The notes beneath the pieces are model-generated. The model did no database searches and was not told the DNA's origin. It saw only the letters and a program-made list of their open reading frames with translations. DNA of 49,438 nt, taken from positions 1 to 49,438 of the forward strand of contig CAZSSM010000053.1 in NCBI GenBank assembly GCA_964609385.1, in the 5' to 3' direction. This document shows positions 25,835 to 35,986 of this stretch, one piece after another (position 1 is the first letter of the stretch; the number at the start of each line of letters is the position of its first letter). The DNA comes from CAZSSM01 sp964609385 (GTDB lineage: Bacteria; Planctomycetota; Planctomycetia; Isosphaerales; Isosphaeraceae). The translations under genes were made by a program, and so were the position numbers.

Positions 25835-27736
25835 TCACGACTTCGATGGATCGTTGTGATTCGCCAACGAAGCCTCGGTATCGGCGAAGTCTTCGCTCCG
25901 GTCCGACGATTCGATGGACTTGTTGGGTTTTTCGAGGTCCGCCGTGATGTTCGGGCCATCGTCGTTTGGTGGCAGAGGGCTCGTCAAGCCCGTCGTCTCC
26001 ATAAGCGATTCCTCGGTGATCGGCATCGAGTGGTGGGTCGTTTGCGGGATCGGGATGTGGTTCGAGCGATCCTTGATCGGCCACTGGTTCGCGATCAGCG
26101 ATCCGTCTCCATCATCCTCGGTGGTTATCGAAACGGCGTGTTGCTCCGAGATCTCGGTCTGGATCTGAATCGGGTCCCAACTGGAACCGAGAGTATCGTC
26201 GGTTTGATAGATGGCCGATTCCTCAATCCTTGCCGAGTCTATCTGTCGGCTGCGGCGATCGAGTCGACGATCGAGGGCGGCCGTAAGGGAAATCGCGAGG
26301 AGCCAGATCATCAAGGCCCAGCCCGGTAGGGAGGCGTTGGGGATGAATGGCATGGCAAGCCCCGGTTTCCAAACGATGATCCAGAACGCGGCGGCGATCG
26401 CCAATCCGATCACCCAACGAGCACGTCGCGCGTTCTGGGTCATCCGCCTCGAGACGAGACTGCCCACGATGGCCAGGACCCCGCCTAGCGCAGTGATCAC
26501 CAAAACTGACTGCCATCCAAGATAGACTCCACAGATGACGATGACCTGGCTCACATCGTCAAGCTCCGATCGTTCCGCCAGTTCGATTTCGTCGGCAGTT
26601 GAGGAACTCGAAGGGTCGTCGACCGGATCCAACATCAGAAGCCGCGCGAGCATCAAGGCAACGCTAATGCCGAGGATCAGATTGATCAGTCCAACGAATT
26701 GGAGTCCGACCCCGATTGGCTCGGGGGACGGAGCAAATCCCAACATCTCGTTCCAGTTCAATTCGGCGATCGATTCGGGCAACGGCATTTGGAATGGGAC
26801 CGGAGAAAACCCCCGAACCATCAATCCCAAGGTAATCCCGACGATCACAACGACCCGGGACAAACCTGTGGGTATCCGGTTGTTGTCCCAGGCCAACAAG
26901 GCTGCGCAGAGGAGTGTGATCAAGAGCAGGGCGCGACCAAGAGCGAGCATGAGGAGATCGGTCGACATCCACCAATGAGTTAGATTCAGCGGCTCTTCTC
27001 CCTGCAAGCGGACCTGTTCCGCGAAGATCGCCAAGCCGCCAGTCAGCTCCTCGCTCAAGAACCAGGCGAGGATGACGACAGCCGTGATTATCTCGACGAT
27101 CGGGTAGCGGGGTGAGACCGGCATGTCACAATAGCGGCATCGCCCACGAATCCGAAACCAGCCAAGGATCGGCATGTTTTCATAAAATGTTAGTGTATGC
27201 GAGCATGACGGACACTGGGAACCTTGGCCGGCCAGCGGAAGACCTCGAGGCCAACGATAGGCGACGACGTTCAGGAAACTGCCGATCGAGCCCCCGATGA
27301 TGACGACCATCAATGCAATGAAACTGTTGAGAGCCCATTCCTTGACCCAAGTGGGGATCGGGCTCGAAGCGAACCGCTCGTCTACCAGGACTTCAGGCTC
27401 TCGAGATTCCAAGGGATCACGATCATCCGGGTTCGCCATGACCGGTGAGGACGATTGGGAATCGATGGGATAGACCGAGCCCGCCTGTTGGGGAAACTCT
27501 CGACCAGTTGGCTCTGCGTTCACTGGTCGGACCAGGACAAACAGAAGAGCGATGAAGCAGGTCAGACCAAGCGTCGCCCCTCTTCCGAGGATCCTTGAGG
27601 TCCAGTCCAAGTCCCACCGATTTCGTTGAGGCCGACACGAGCTTGAGGTCACCGAATCGCATCCCAAAGCAAAGCGAGGTGGGGTGGATGAATCAACGGT
27701 CGAACGATCGTCGAGTTTGGGGCCAACTTGGTCCAC
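25835..27736 (-). CDS. Long prepilin peptidase (A24 family)
   Basis: The product has about 633 residues, over twice the usual length. An N-terminal extension with one hydrophobic segment (about 57-75) precedes the DiS-P-DiS domain: GSFLNVVAYRWPRG, Cys175/Cys178, ENMPILGW, Cys200/Cys203, SPRYPIVE. Several membrane segments follow. The first catalytic Asp is Asp284 in AWDNNRIP. The second motif, normally GxGD, reads ELDD (about 391-394) before VSQVIVICGVYLGWQ, so the Asp is kept but both glycines are changed. A hydrophilic tail of about 140 residues ends the protein. The enzyme would cleave and methylate type IV pilin or pseudopilin leaders; no substrate is encoded nearby. The GTG at 27736 has no clear ribosome-binding site, so the start is uncertain. 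Confidence 0.78.
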   Translation of the reverse strand: MDQVGPKLDDRSTVDSSTPPRFALGCDSVTSSSCRPQRNRWDLDWTSRILGRGATLGLTCFIALLFVLVRPVNAEPTGREFPQQAGSVYPIDSQSSSPVMANPDDRDPLESREPEVLVDERFASSPIPTWVKEWALNSFIALMVVIIGGSIGSFLNVVAYRWPRGLPLAGQGSQCPSCSHTLTFYENMPILGWFRIRGRCRYCDMPVSPRYPIVEIITAVVILAWFLSEELTGGLAIFAEQVRLQGEEPLNLTHWWMSTDLLMLALGRALLLITLLCAALLAWDNNRIPTGLSRVVVIVGITLGLMVRGFSPVPFQMPLPESIAELNWNEMLGFAPSPEPIGVGLQFVGLINLILGISVALMLARLLMLDPVDDPSSSSTADEIELAERSELDDVSQVIVICGVYLGWQSVLVITALGGVLAIVGSLVSRRMTQNARRARWVIGLAIAAAFWIIVWKPGLAMPFIPNASLPGWALMIWLLAISLTAALDRRLDRRSRQIDSARIEESAIYQTDDTLGSSWDPIQIQTEISEQHAVSITTEDDGDGSLIANQWPIKDRSNHIPIPQTTHHSMPITEESLMETTGLTSPLPPNDDGPNITADLEKPNKSIESSDRSEDFADTEASLANHNDPSKS

Positions 27737-28001
27737 CGAGTCACGCGGATTCCATATCGAGTGGTTCCCAAGTCCAGCTCATTCCGGAAACTAGCTCGAT
27801 TGGCTCGAGGCCGTGAAGGACCATTCGCGTCCAGACCTACTATACGGACCCGCCCGGAGATCCGTCTGATTGTCGACCTGTCAGGCGAGAGCGAACCTGA
27901 TATCTTCGAGTTTTCGAACAACTCACCGCGATCGATTAAACAATGGCCCAACTTCCGTCGAAGACTGCAAGCCGTTGTTTTCAATACCTGGGAGTCAGGG
28001 T

Positions 28002-31000
28002 GTGCGGGATCCAGCAAGCCGTTTCTCCAACCCTTGTGGCCAGATCCTGGGTGCTGTTCGATTTCTGAGGTCCCTCGGACTAGTCCTCACGATTCTCGTA
28101 TCGATTCGAGGTATCGAACCGGTCTTTGCTCAGGAGAATCGGACGGAGAACGCGTCTCGTAAGGCGCTGGACTTCTTCGAGTCGCGGGTTCGACCGATCT
28201 TGGTGGAACGCTGTCAGCGGTGTCATGGTTCGGAACGGGTCCGGGCTGGACTCCGACTAGATCATCGGGACGCGATCCTCCGAGGCGGCGACAGCGGCCC
28301 GGCGGTCGTCCCGGGCGACCTCAATGAGAGCGTCCTGATTGAGGCGATTCGCTACGACGGGTTCGTCCAGATGCCCCCCGACGGCAAACTTCCCTCCGAT
28401 CAGATCGCCGACCTCGAACGTTGGGTTCTCGATGGTGCGGCTTGGCCAGAATCGGTCAGCTCCGAAGAGTTGGTCGAGAACACGGGGGGAACCGTCGACG
28501 AGTTCGACCTCGAAGGCCGCGCCAAGCGGCTCTGGAGCTTCCAGCCGCTCGCCGAGGAGCCGACACCGGATCTGCCGAGTGACGACTGGTCCTCAACGTT
28601 CGTCGATGCCTGGGTCCTGACCCGACTTCGGGAAGAAGGCCTCGAGCCGGCCGTTGAAGCCGACCGGGCTACGCTCCTGAGACGGCTTTCGTTCGACCTG
28701 ATCGGCTTGCCTCCCGAGCCCGAGGAGGTTGCCGGATTCCTCAATGACGAGCGACCCGATGCCGTCGAGCGTCAGATCGACCGGTTTCTCGCTTCGCCGA
28801 GGTATGGCGAACGCTGGGCTCGGCACTGGCTGGACTTGGTGCGCTATGCCGAGACATCCGGGCATGAGTTCGACTACGACATTCCTCAGGCCTTCCGGTA
28901 CCGCGACTACGTGATCCAGGCTTGGAACGCCGATCTTCCCTACGATCGACTGATTCGGGAGCACCTCGCCGGCGATCTGCTTGCTGACCCTCGATTCGAT
29001 CCGGTCGAGGGGATCGACCAGTCCGCCATAGCCACAGGCTTTTACTACCTCAGCCAAGGCACGCACTCACCGGTCGACGTTGCCGAGGAGGAAGTACATC
29101 GGATCGAGAACCAGATCGACGTGGTAAGCAAGACCTTCCTCGGCTTGACCGTCGCCTGTGCGCGGTGTCACGATCACAAGTTCGACCCGATCACGACAAG
29201 GGACTACTACGCGCTCAGCGGTCAGTTCAAGTCTGGACGACCGACCTTGCGGATCATCGACAATCCCTCATCGCGTCGCGAGGCCTTGACCGCGATTGCC
29301 CTCCGTCGCGACGCCTACCGCATTGCTTTGGCCGAAACCCTGATGCGGGAGCCGATCGCCGAGCGATTCCTCGATGCCTATCGATCGGCCGGGACGGCGA
29401 TCGCCGCCGAGACAGGCTGTCGGAACGATTTATTGACAGCAGACCTCGATGCCGATCATGTCATTCGAGGTCGTTGGATCGAGGCGGTTGAGGGGGCTTC
29501 CGAAGACGTTGAGGACCCGCTCTATCCCTTCGTAAACGGCCGGAGGCTCGTCGATGGGGCCGCTCCCGAACGGACCGGCGACCTTGTTTTGGCCACCTTT
29601 GACGAAGGAAATTGGGAGGGATGGTTCGTCCATGGCGAGGCGTTTGGCGATCGGCCCACACTCGGCGGTGAGATCTGGATCGCCTCCGATTCCAATGCGA
29701 TTCTCGCGGCCGGTCTGGCCCACAGCGGACTCCTCGGCTCAGACCTTCGAGGAGTCGTTCGCTCGCCCAGTTTCGTGATCGATCGAGACTACCTGCATCT
29801 CCGTATGGCGGGATCGGGAGGACATCTGCAACTGGTCGTCGATGGGTTCGAGAAGATCCGCGCACCGATCTACGGTGGCCTGACGCATCGGATCGATCAC
29901 GGCGAGGAACTCCGCTGGATCCGCCTCGACGTCAAAGCTTGGCGAGGGCATCGGGCCTACCTAGAAGTCTCCGACGGCGCGTCGATGGACTTCACATCCG
30001 TCCGGACCCAGATCATGGATGGCTCGGGATACGTTGTCCTGGACCGCGTCGTCAGCTCGGATCATCCCGAGCCTCCCCGGTCGCCCCGCCAGCGCGTCAT
30101 TGGCTCTGCAAACACGAGCTCCCCAAAATCACTCGACGTTCGTGCGATCAAGCTACAGCAAGTCGTTCGCAAGGCCGCCAACCGTCTAAAAGCCGATGAG
30201 CCTCTCAATGATCGCGTCGTGCGACTCCTGGACCATCTGGTCTCGAAGGGCCTCGTTGCGTCGAACCGGTCGCTTCTTGATGCCAAGGCAGACTACCTTC
30301 GGTCCGTCCAGGACCTCAGTGAGCCGCGAATAGCCCTGACGATCGCCGAGGCCAACCCTTGGAACGACCGCGTCCACATCCGTGGCCGACATCAGACGCT
30401 CGGCGCTCCGGTTCCACGGAGGTTTCTGGAAGCGTTTGAGCCGGAGAGTGACGACGGATCCCACGCAGGATTAGACCGGCTCAGGTTGGCTGATCGGATT
30501 GCCGACCCGACTCAGCCTTTGACCTCAAGGGTTCTCGTCAACCGGCTTTGGCATCACCTCTTTGGGCGCGGCCTCGTCGCGACACCCGACGACTTCGGCA
30601 ACATGGGCCGTCCGCCGACTCACCCAGAGTTGCTCGATGCTCTGGCTCGCCATTTCATCGACAACGGTTGGTCGATCAAGCGGGTCCAACGCGTGCTGAC
30701 ACGCTCCCAGACCTACCGGATGGCCAGTGCAATCGCCGACGTGCGGGCCGAGTCGATCGATCCCGACAATCGACTTCGACACCGTCAGACGATTCGTCGC
30801 CTAGAGGCTGAAGCGATTCGCGACGCGATCCTGAGCGTCTCGGGACGCCTCGAGAATAAGATGTACGGGCCGAGCGTCCCGGTTCACCTGACGTCGCACA
30901 TGCAAGGGCGCGGTCGGCCGTCGCGGTCGGGTCCCTTGGACGGTGCGGGTCGTCGGAGCCTCTACCTGGAGGTCCGCCGCAACTTCCTCAACCCGCTCTT

Positions 31001-31337
31001 CCTCGCCTTTGACTTCCCGACCCCAGCGACCACTCAGGGGCGACGGACCGTTTCCAACGTGCCCGCTCAGGCGCTCAGCCTGCTCAATGACACCTTCGTG
31101 CTGGAGCAATCGGCTCTTTGGGCGCGAAGGCTCGTGCTCGAAGTTCCCCGCATTGACGAGCGGATTGAGCGCCTCTATCGCGAAGGGCTCGGTCGCGCTC
31201 CGACCGATCGCGAGCGTCAACGGATCCGTGCGTTCCTGGAGTCGGTCGAAGCCGATGACGCCCAGGCCAAGGTTCGGGGCTGGTCGGATCTCTCTCACAT
31301 TTTGATCAACACCAAAGAGTTTCTCTACATACGATAA
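28002..31337 (+). CDS. PSCyt1-DUF1549-DUF1553 planctomycete exported protein
   Basis: The product has about 1111 residues. An export segment (LGLVLTILVSIRGIEPVFAQ) is followed by a PSCyt1 cytochrome c-like domain with the heme motif CQRCH at about 71-75 and a possible Met ligand in MPPDGKL. DUF1549 (PSCyt2) follows, with ERWARHWLDLVRYAE and a second CARCH motif. The middle has a carbohydrate-binding-like insert. DUF1553 (PSD1) closes the protein with RVLVNRLWHHLFGRGLV and NVPAQALSLLND. These proteins are hallmarks of planctomycetes; they are thought to take part in periplasmic polysaccharide breakdown or electron transfer, but no reaction is proven. The GTG at 28002 has GGAG 7 bases upstream; an upstream TTG at 27870 adds a poor leader. 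A nested hairpin follows the stop. Confidence 0.92.
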   Translation: MRDPASRFSNPCGQILGAVRFLRSLGLVLTILVSIRGIEPVFAQENRTENASRKALDFFESRVRPILVERCQRCHGSERVRAGLRLDHRDAILRGGDSGPAVVPGDLNESVLIEAIRYDGFVQMPPDGKLPSDQIADLERWVLDGAAWPESVSSEELVENTGGTVDEFDLEGRAKRLWSFQPLAEEPTPDLPSDDWSSTFVDAWVLTRLREEGLEPAVEADRATLLRRLSFDLIGLPPEPEEVAGFLNDERPDAVERQIDRFLASPRYGERWARHWLDLVRYAETSGHEFDYDIPQAFRYRDYVIQAWNADLPYDRLIREHLAGDLLADPRFDPVEGIDQSAIATGFYYLSQGTHSPVDVAEEEVHRIENQIDVVSKTFLGLTVACARCHDHKFDPITTRDYYALSGQFKSGRPTLRIIDNPSSRREALTAIALRRDAYRIALAETLMREPIAERFLDAYRSAGTAIAAETGCRNDLLTADLDADHVIRGRWIEAVEGASEDVEDPLYPFVNGRRLVDGAAPERTGDLVLATFDEGNWEGWFVHGEAFGDRPTLGGEIWIASDSNAILAAGLAHSGLLGSDLRGVVRSPSFVIDRDYLHLRMAGSGGHLQLVVDGFEKIRAPIYGGLTHRIDHGEELRWIRLDVKAWRGHRAYLEVSDGASMDFTSVRTQIMDGSGYVVLDRVVSSDHPEPPRSPRQRVIGSANTSSPKSLDVRAIKLQQVVRKAANRLKADEPLNDRVVRLLDHLVSKGLVASNRSLLDAKADYLRSVQDLSEPRIALTIAEANPWNDRVHIRGRHQTLGAPVPRRFLEAFEPESDDGSHAGLDRLRLADRIADPTQPLTSRVLVNRLWHHLFGRGLVATPDDFGNMGRPPTHPELLDALARHFIDNGWSIKRVQRVLTRSQTYRMASAIADVRAESIDPDNRLRHRQTIRRLEAEAIRDAILSVSGRLENKMYGPSVPVHLTSHMQGRGRPSRSGPLDGAGRRSLYLEVRRNFLNPLFLAFDFPTPATTQGRRTVSNVPAQALSLLNDTFVLEQSALWARRLVLEVPRIDERIERLYREGLGRAPTDRERQRIRAFLESVEADDAQAKVRGWSDLSHILINTKEFLYIR

Positions 31338-31342
31338 GGGCC

Positions 31343-31396
31343 GGCCTCGACATCTCGGTCCCCGTCCTCAAGTCGACGGGACTGGTGCTTGAGGCC
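31343..31396 (+). terminator. Nested hairpin after the DUF1553 gene
   Basis: Outer arms GGCCTC (31343-31348) and GAGGCC (31391-31396) enclose an inner stem GTCCCCGTC (31358-31366) with GACGGGAC (31375-31382). It lies 6 bases after the stop codon and about 57 before the sulfatase start. There is no T run, so it may attenuate transcription or stabilise the mRNA end rather than terminate fully. Confidence 0.4.
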
Positions 31397-31452
31397 TCCA
31401 AACGCCCACGATCGACGACCCACCTCGAGACCGAAGCTGGGAGGTCCCCTCG

Positions 31453-32964
31453 ATGCCGACGCCATCGACAGTCCGTCCGCTTGTCCTCGGCCTGCTCGTC
31501 GCGACGATCGTCTCGACGACGGTATGGGCCCAGGCTCAGGATGAGCGACCGAACATCGTGTTGATGATCGCCGACGATATGGCCTGGAACGACTGCCTCG
31601 TCTATGGCCATCCAACGATTCAGACGCCCAACTTGGCCCGACTGGCCTCCGAGGGCCTGACTTTCGACAGGGCCTTCCTGACGACCTCGTCGTGCAGTCC
31701 CAGCCGTGCCAGCATCATCACCGGGCGTTACCCCCATGCGGCCGATGCTGAGGAACTTCACTGGCCTGTTCCAGCTGAGCAGGTCACCTTCGTCGAGGCG
31801 CTGAAAGCGGCGGGGTATCACACGGCGGCGGCGGGCAAGTGGCATCTGGGTAACGCGCTGAAAGAGCGGTTCGACGAGGTCCGGGGTGCGGATCCGAGCG
31901 GGTTCCAATTGCCCACCGGACCAGACGCAGGCAACGCCCTCTTGGCTATTGAAGGCGACGGTGCCCGCCAGTCCGGCTGTGGCCAGTGGATCCCAACCCT
32001 CCGCGAACGTCCACGCGACAAGCCCTTCTTTCTTTGGTTGGCGGCGGTTGATCCGCATCGGGACTATCGGGACGGGATCATCCCGGAACCCCATCGGCCC
32101 GAGGATGCGATCGTGCCGCCGTTCCTGCCCAACACCCCGGAAGTCCGCCGCGACTTGGCCCGCTACTACGACGAGATCGGCCGTCTCGACGCCTTCGTGG
32201 GGCTGGTCCTGGACGAGTTGGATGCCCAGGGGATCGCTGACAACACGCTCGTGATCTTCATCAGCGATAACGGCCGTCCCTTTCCACGCTGCAAGACCAC
32301 GATCTACGACAGCGGCGTGAAAACACCGATGATCGCCCGTTGGCCCCAACGGATCACGCCTGAAACTCGGACCGGTGCCCTGGTTAGCACCGTCGACTTC
32401 GCCCCAACCCTCCTCAGCCTGGCCGGCCTCGAACCGCTCGACTCGTTTCAAGGCGTCGACTTCAGTCCCATCTTCGACGATCCCCAGGCTCGCGTCCGCG
32501 ACGCGGTCTACTCCGAACGCAACTGGCACGACTATGCAGCGCGTGCGCGGGCAGTCCGGACGGAACGGTTCCGCTACATCCGCAACGAGGATCAAGACTT
32601 CCCATTGACCCCGCCGGCTGATGCGGTCCGGAGCCCGACCTTCCGCGAGATGCTCCGGCTTCGCGATCTCGGCCAGCTCACACTCGCCCAACGCGATTGT
32701 TTCCTGACCGACCGGCCGTTCGAAGAACTCTACGACCTCGAGACCGACCCATATGAACTCCACAACATCGTCGGCGATCCGCGATACGCTAGGGTTCTCG
32801 AAGACCTTCGTGACCAGCTCGACGCCTGGAAACGGAGGACTGATGATGTCGAACGTCCTCTGAGCCCCGACGAGTTCAATCGCGAGACAGGCGAACCACT
32901 CCCCAACCGGGTCCGTCCTCGACCGTCCAAGGCCGATATTCAGGCCCAAAACGCTTCGCGATGA
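31453..32964 (+). CDS. Exported sulfatase, N-sulfoglucosamine sulfohydrolase-like
   Basis: The product has 503 residues with a signal peptide ending near VWAQAQ. Site residues are IADDMAW (Asp41/Asp42), Cys81 in CSPSR followed by ASIITGRYPH, GKWHLG, and SDNGRPFPRCKTT. The last motif, with YDSGVKTP after it, is typical of heparan N-sulfatase-like sulfatases (SulfAtlas S1_8 by memory). A role in desulfating glucosamine N-sulfate or a related sugar is inferred. The ATG at 31453 has GGGAGG 8 bases upstream. It follows the DUF1553 gene by 115 bases on the same strand, a neighbourhood often seen in planctomycetes. Confidence 0.92.
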   Translation: MPTPSTVRPLVLGLLVATIVSTTVWAQAQDERPNIVLMIADDMAWNDCLVYGHPTIQTPNLARLASEGLTFDRAFLTTSSCSPSRASIITGRYPHAADAEELHWPVPAEQVTFVEALKAAGYHTAAAGKWHLGNALKERFDEVRGADPSGFQLPTGPDAGNALLAIEGDGARQSGCGQWIPTLRERPRDKPFFLWLAAVDPHRDYRDGIIPEPHRPEDAIVPPFLPNTPEVRRDLARYYDEIGRLDAFVGLVLDELDAQGIADNTLVIFISDNGRPFPRCKTTIYDSGVKTPMIARWPQRITPETRTGALVSTVDFAPTLLSLAGLEPLDSFQGVDFSPIFDDPQARVRDAVYSERNWHDYAARARAVRTERFRYIRNEDQDFPLTPPADAVRSPTFREMLRLRDLGQLTLAQRDCFLTDRPFEELYDLETDPYELHNIVGDPRYARVLEDLRDQLDAWKRRTDDVERPLSPDEFNRETGEPLPNRVRPRPSKADIQAQNASR

Positions 32965-33200
32965 CCGTCGTCCGGCGGCTTCTCGAACGCTTGATTTGAC
33001 CTCGATCCCCGTGATCGCGATCCTGGAGGGACGTCGTCCGACGGTCCAACCACCCAATCCGGGCTCCGCGTTGCCCGTCCGGAGCCTGAGTAGGGTGTTG
33101 TCTGACCATCGGTCGGGACTCCCCAATGATGTCGAGGCGTGATCCTCCTGTGTGCGCCCGCGAACCAACCCGCTGCGACCCCCTCCAGGAACGAATTGCC

Positions 33201-34226
33201 ATGCCCCTCAGTCTGTTGACGGTTCTGCTTCTAGCGATCGACCCGCTGGCCACCCAAGACTCAGCGAACGAGGTCGCCGAACTTCGCGAATTGGACCAGC
33301 AGTTCATTAACAAACTGCAAGAGTTGGAGCGGAACCACATCGCCTCACTAACCGAGTTGGCCTCAAAGCTGGAAGGGCCCGGCCGCGCCCTGGCTTACCA
33401 GCGCGCCTTGAGTTTGGCTGTGACCCGCGACCTTTACAGCGCTGCTGAACCTGCCGCCGAACAGGTCATCGAATCCAAGCTCGGCGGAGCCGAGCTGCAG
33501 GTCCTGGCTCGAATGGTCAATGTCGTAGCCGAGGCCGACTCGGGCGACTATGAGGGGTCGCTCAAGACCCTAACTGCTTACCTCAAAGAGTCCTCCGTCG
33601 ATGTGGAGAACCCGGTCTTGCCGGCGGAATCGGTCCGTGCGATCTCCGAGGCCTACTACCTGCGCCTCATCCAAGCTCGTGAATACGAGATCGCCAGAAA
33701 GGTCGCCGAGCTCATCTGCGAAAATGGTGTTGTGCCCGACGTCGTCGAAACCTTTGAGAATCGACTCAACCTGTTCGATCTGCTCGGCGAATCGGCTCCG
33801 CCCCTGGAAGGGACCAACGTTGATGGGGACCCGATCTCGTTGAATGACTATGACGGGCAGGTTGTCCTGGTCTACTTTTGGGCCACCTGGTGCCCGCCTT
33901 GTCTGACCGAGATTCCTCGGCTCAATGGCCTTCAGACGTTGCTGGAAAATGAGGACTTCTCGATCCTTGGCGTAAACGTCGATGCCTTGACCGGCACCGG
34001 TGACGTCGACACGGTCAATCGGATCGTTCGACGCTTCGTCATCGATAACAACGTGAACTGGCCGAGCATCGTCGACGATGGAAACGGTCAGACCTCGCCG
34101 GTCACCAACTTCAAAGTGACCGAGATCCCGACGAACTTCCTGATCGGTCGCGACGGTTCGATCATCGCCTTCGATCTGTCTGAGAACCGGGGTCTCGACG
34201 TGATCCAAGCCGCTTTGGATGAATAA
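33201..34226 (+). CDS. TlpA-like thioredoxin-fold protein with helical N-terminal domain
   Basis: The product has 341 residues. A short export segment (LLTVLLLAIDPLA) precedes a helical region with coiled-coil-like heptads (about 24-60) and more helices to about 195. The thioredoxin domain (about 198-341) is of the AhpC/TSA-TlpA type: FWATWCPPC with Cys231 and Cys234, and the cis-Pro at 310 in TEIPTNFL. It probably acts as a periplasmic disulfide reductase, perhaps serving cytochrome c or sulfatase maturation; the partner is unknown. The ATG at 33201 has AGGA 10 bases upstream; an in-frame ATG at 33126 adds an unlikely leader. Confidence 0.88.
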   Translation: MPLSLLTVLLLAIDPLATQDSANEVAELRELDQQFINKLQELERNHIASLTELASKLEGPGRALAYQRALSLAVTRDLYSAAEPAAEQVIESKLGGAELQVLARMVNVVAEADSGDYEGSLKTLTAYLKESSVDVENPVLPAESVRAISEAYYLRLIQAREYEIARKVAELICENGVVPDVVETFENRLNLFDLLGESAPPLEGTNVDGDPISLNDYDGQVVLVYFWATWCPPCLTEIPRLNGLQTLLENEDFSILGVNVDALTGTGDVDTVNRIVRRFVIDNNVNWPSIVDDGNGQTSPVTNFKVTEIPTNFLIGRDGSIIAFDLSENRGLDVIQAALDE

Positions 34227-34317
34227 ATCCAAGCCGACCGAATCGCCTCGACGACCATTTCGCTGTCGGGGCGCTACGGCGCGGTCTTATTCGAATCGAT
34301 CAGTCGACTGGCTTTTA

Positions 34318-35928
34318 TCAACCCGGAAGGCCGATCAGGGCACAAAGCAGTCGGGTCAACAGGATCACAGTGATCAGCGCGACCGGGTAGACACTGGCGT
34401 AGGCAAGGACCGGAGCGTCTGACTCCGCGGCGGACGTTACCGTGCCTAAGCCCGGTGTGCTGGTCATCGCGCCACAGATCGAACCCAGTGTTGTCGACAG
34501 ATTGAGCCGAAAGATCAGCCGACCGACCAGGAATGCGCTGGTCAGTCCAACAAGCGTCACCGCCCCGCCCCAGGCCAACAGGACCAGGCCACGCTCAGCA
34601 AGCACAGCAGGCAAGCCGCTCCCAGCTTGAACGCCGGCTCCGGCCAAGAACAGGAGGAGGCCGATCGTCCTGATGACCTGTCTGGCCGCTGGCGGGACGC
34701 GGAACGAGAACGGTCCGATCCGGCCGAGATATCCGGCTGACAGCCCAGCGATCAGCGGACCACCTGCGGCGCCGAGAGCGAACGAACTGCCTCCAGGTAG
34801 GGGCCATGACAGAAGTCCAATGAGGATGCCGGCCAGTAGACCGAAGGCCAACGGCAATAAGGGCGTCTCGTGGAGTCGTTCCTCTTCGCGACCCAAATAG
34901 TCTACGGCCAATTGGCAGGCCGACTCGGGACCAACGATCCGAATTGTGTCGCCGACCTCTAGCTCGGTTCGGGCTTGCGGAATGAACTCGAACTCCTCAC
35001 GCGTCAGCCGGGTCACGACGACGCCAAAGCGAAGCGGAAGGGCCAGTTCGGCCAGACTCCGACCAGCACAGTCACGACTCGTCACGACCAGCGTTCGCGA
35101 CGATATCGGTGAGTCTGGGTCGTGGTAATCGGCGTCTCGCGGTCCGATCACCGTCTCGGCACGACGAAGTTGGTGTGGTCGACCCACCACCCGGACGTGA
35201 TCGCCGACCCGCATCACGACCTCCGCCATCGCCACGCGTGTCTGCTGCTCTTGGGTAATCCGCGAAAGCGTCACTTCCGCCAGGCTCAACGCCCCGAAGT
35301 CTTGGATGGTCAGACCCTCTAGCTGCGGGTTGGCCACCCGTAACCAGATTGCCTCCAGATCTGGCGGTTTTTCGGCCGAAGCGACCGCACGAACCTCCTC
35401 CTTGAGGTCGATGCCTAGCAGACGAGGCATGACTTGGGCGAACACGATCACGCCGAGGACCCCGAACGGATAGGTCAAGCCGTAGCCGATCGAGACCTCG
35501 GCCGAGCCGGTCAGCTCCAATCCGGTGGCTAGTCCCGGTGTTGAGGTTAGCGCCCCGGAAAAAAGACCGGCCGTCAGAGCCGCGTTGAGACCGAGGACCC
35601 GACCGGCCAGCCAGGCCGTCAGGAATGACGGGATCAGCGCCGCCGCCGTCAGTCCCAGTGTCGCTCCAACCCGTTTGCGGAAGGTCCGCACGAACTGAGG
35701 GCCGGCTTGAAGGCCAACGGCGTACAGGAACAAGACGACTCCGAAGTCGGCCAGGCCGACCGGGATCGTCACCCCGAGCATGCCGAAGCCCAGGGCGACG
35801 AACAGGACACCCGAATCGCCAAGGCTAACGCCGCCAATGCCAACCCGGCCGACGAGGAGGCCCAAGGCCAGGATGAGGAAAAAGGCCAGGATCGGTTCGG
35901 CCGCCAAGGCTTCGATGACCCCACTCAT
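34318..35928 (-). CDS. AAE-type/YidE-like membrane transporter with two RCK_C domains
   Basis: The product has 536 residues. It has the internal duplication of the aspartate:alanine exchanger/YidE-YbjL family: two membrane halves, each with the re-entrant-like motif (SGALTSTPGLATGLELTG in the first, GAMTSTPGLGTV in the second). Two TrkA-C/RCK_C ligand-sensing domains lie between them (about 205-275 and 290-370; VRVVGRPHQL and IRIVGPESA). It sits in the inner membrane and likely exchanges or effluxes a small anion or dicarboxylate, with the RCK_C parts gating it. The ATG at 35928 starts at the first helix; no strong ribosome-binding site is visible. It converges on the TlpA-like gene. Confidence 0.88.
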   Translation of the reverse strand: MSGVIEALAAEPILAFFLILALGLLVGRVGIGGVSLGDSGVLFVALGFGMLGVTIPVGLADFGVVLFLYAVGLQAGPQFVRTFRKRVGATLGLTAAALIPSFLTAWLAGRVLGLNAALTAGLFSGALTSTPGLATGLELTGSAEVSIGYGLTYPFGVLGVIVFAQVMPRLLGIDLKEEVRAVASAEKPPDLEAIWLRVANPQLEGLTIQDFGALSLAEVTLSRITQEQQTRVAMAEVVMRVGDHVRVVGRPHQLRRAETVIGPRDADYHDPDSPISSRTLVVTSRDCAGRSLAELALPLRFGVVVTRLTREEFEFIPQARTELEVGDTIRIVGPESACQLAVDYLGREEERLHETPLLPLAFGLLAGILIGLLSWPLPGGSSFALGAAGGPLIAGLSAGYLGRIGPFSFRVPPAARQVIRTIGLLLFLAGAGVQAGSGLPAVLAERGLVLLAWGGAVTLVGLTSAFLVGRLIFRLNLSTTLGSICGAMTSTPGLGTVTSAAESDAPVLAYASVYPVALITVILLTRLLCALIGLPG

Positions 35929-35986
35929 CGTCGAAGACCCGATCGAGTGGGATCGAAGCGTAGGAGCTGACTTCGACGGAACCGCT

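Noticed and set aside
31306..33168. 620-codon open frame on the minus strand opposite a sulfatase gene
   Set aside because: It mirrors the sulfatase gene (31453-32964), shows no domain, and the plus-strand frame has a complete active site and ribosome-binding site. High-GC codon use leaves opposite frames open.
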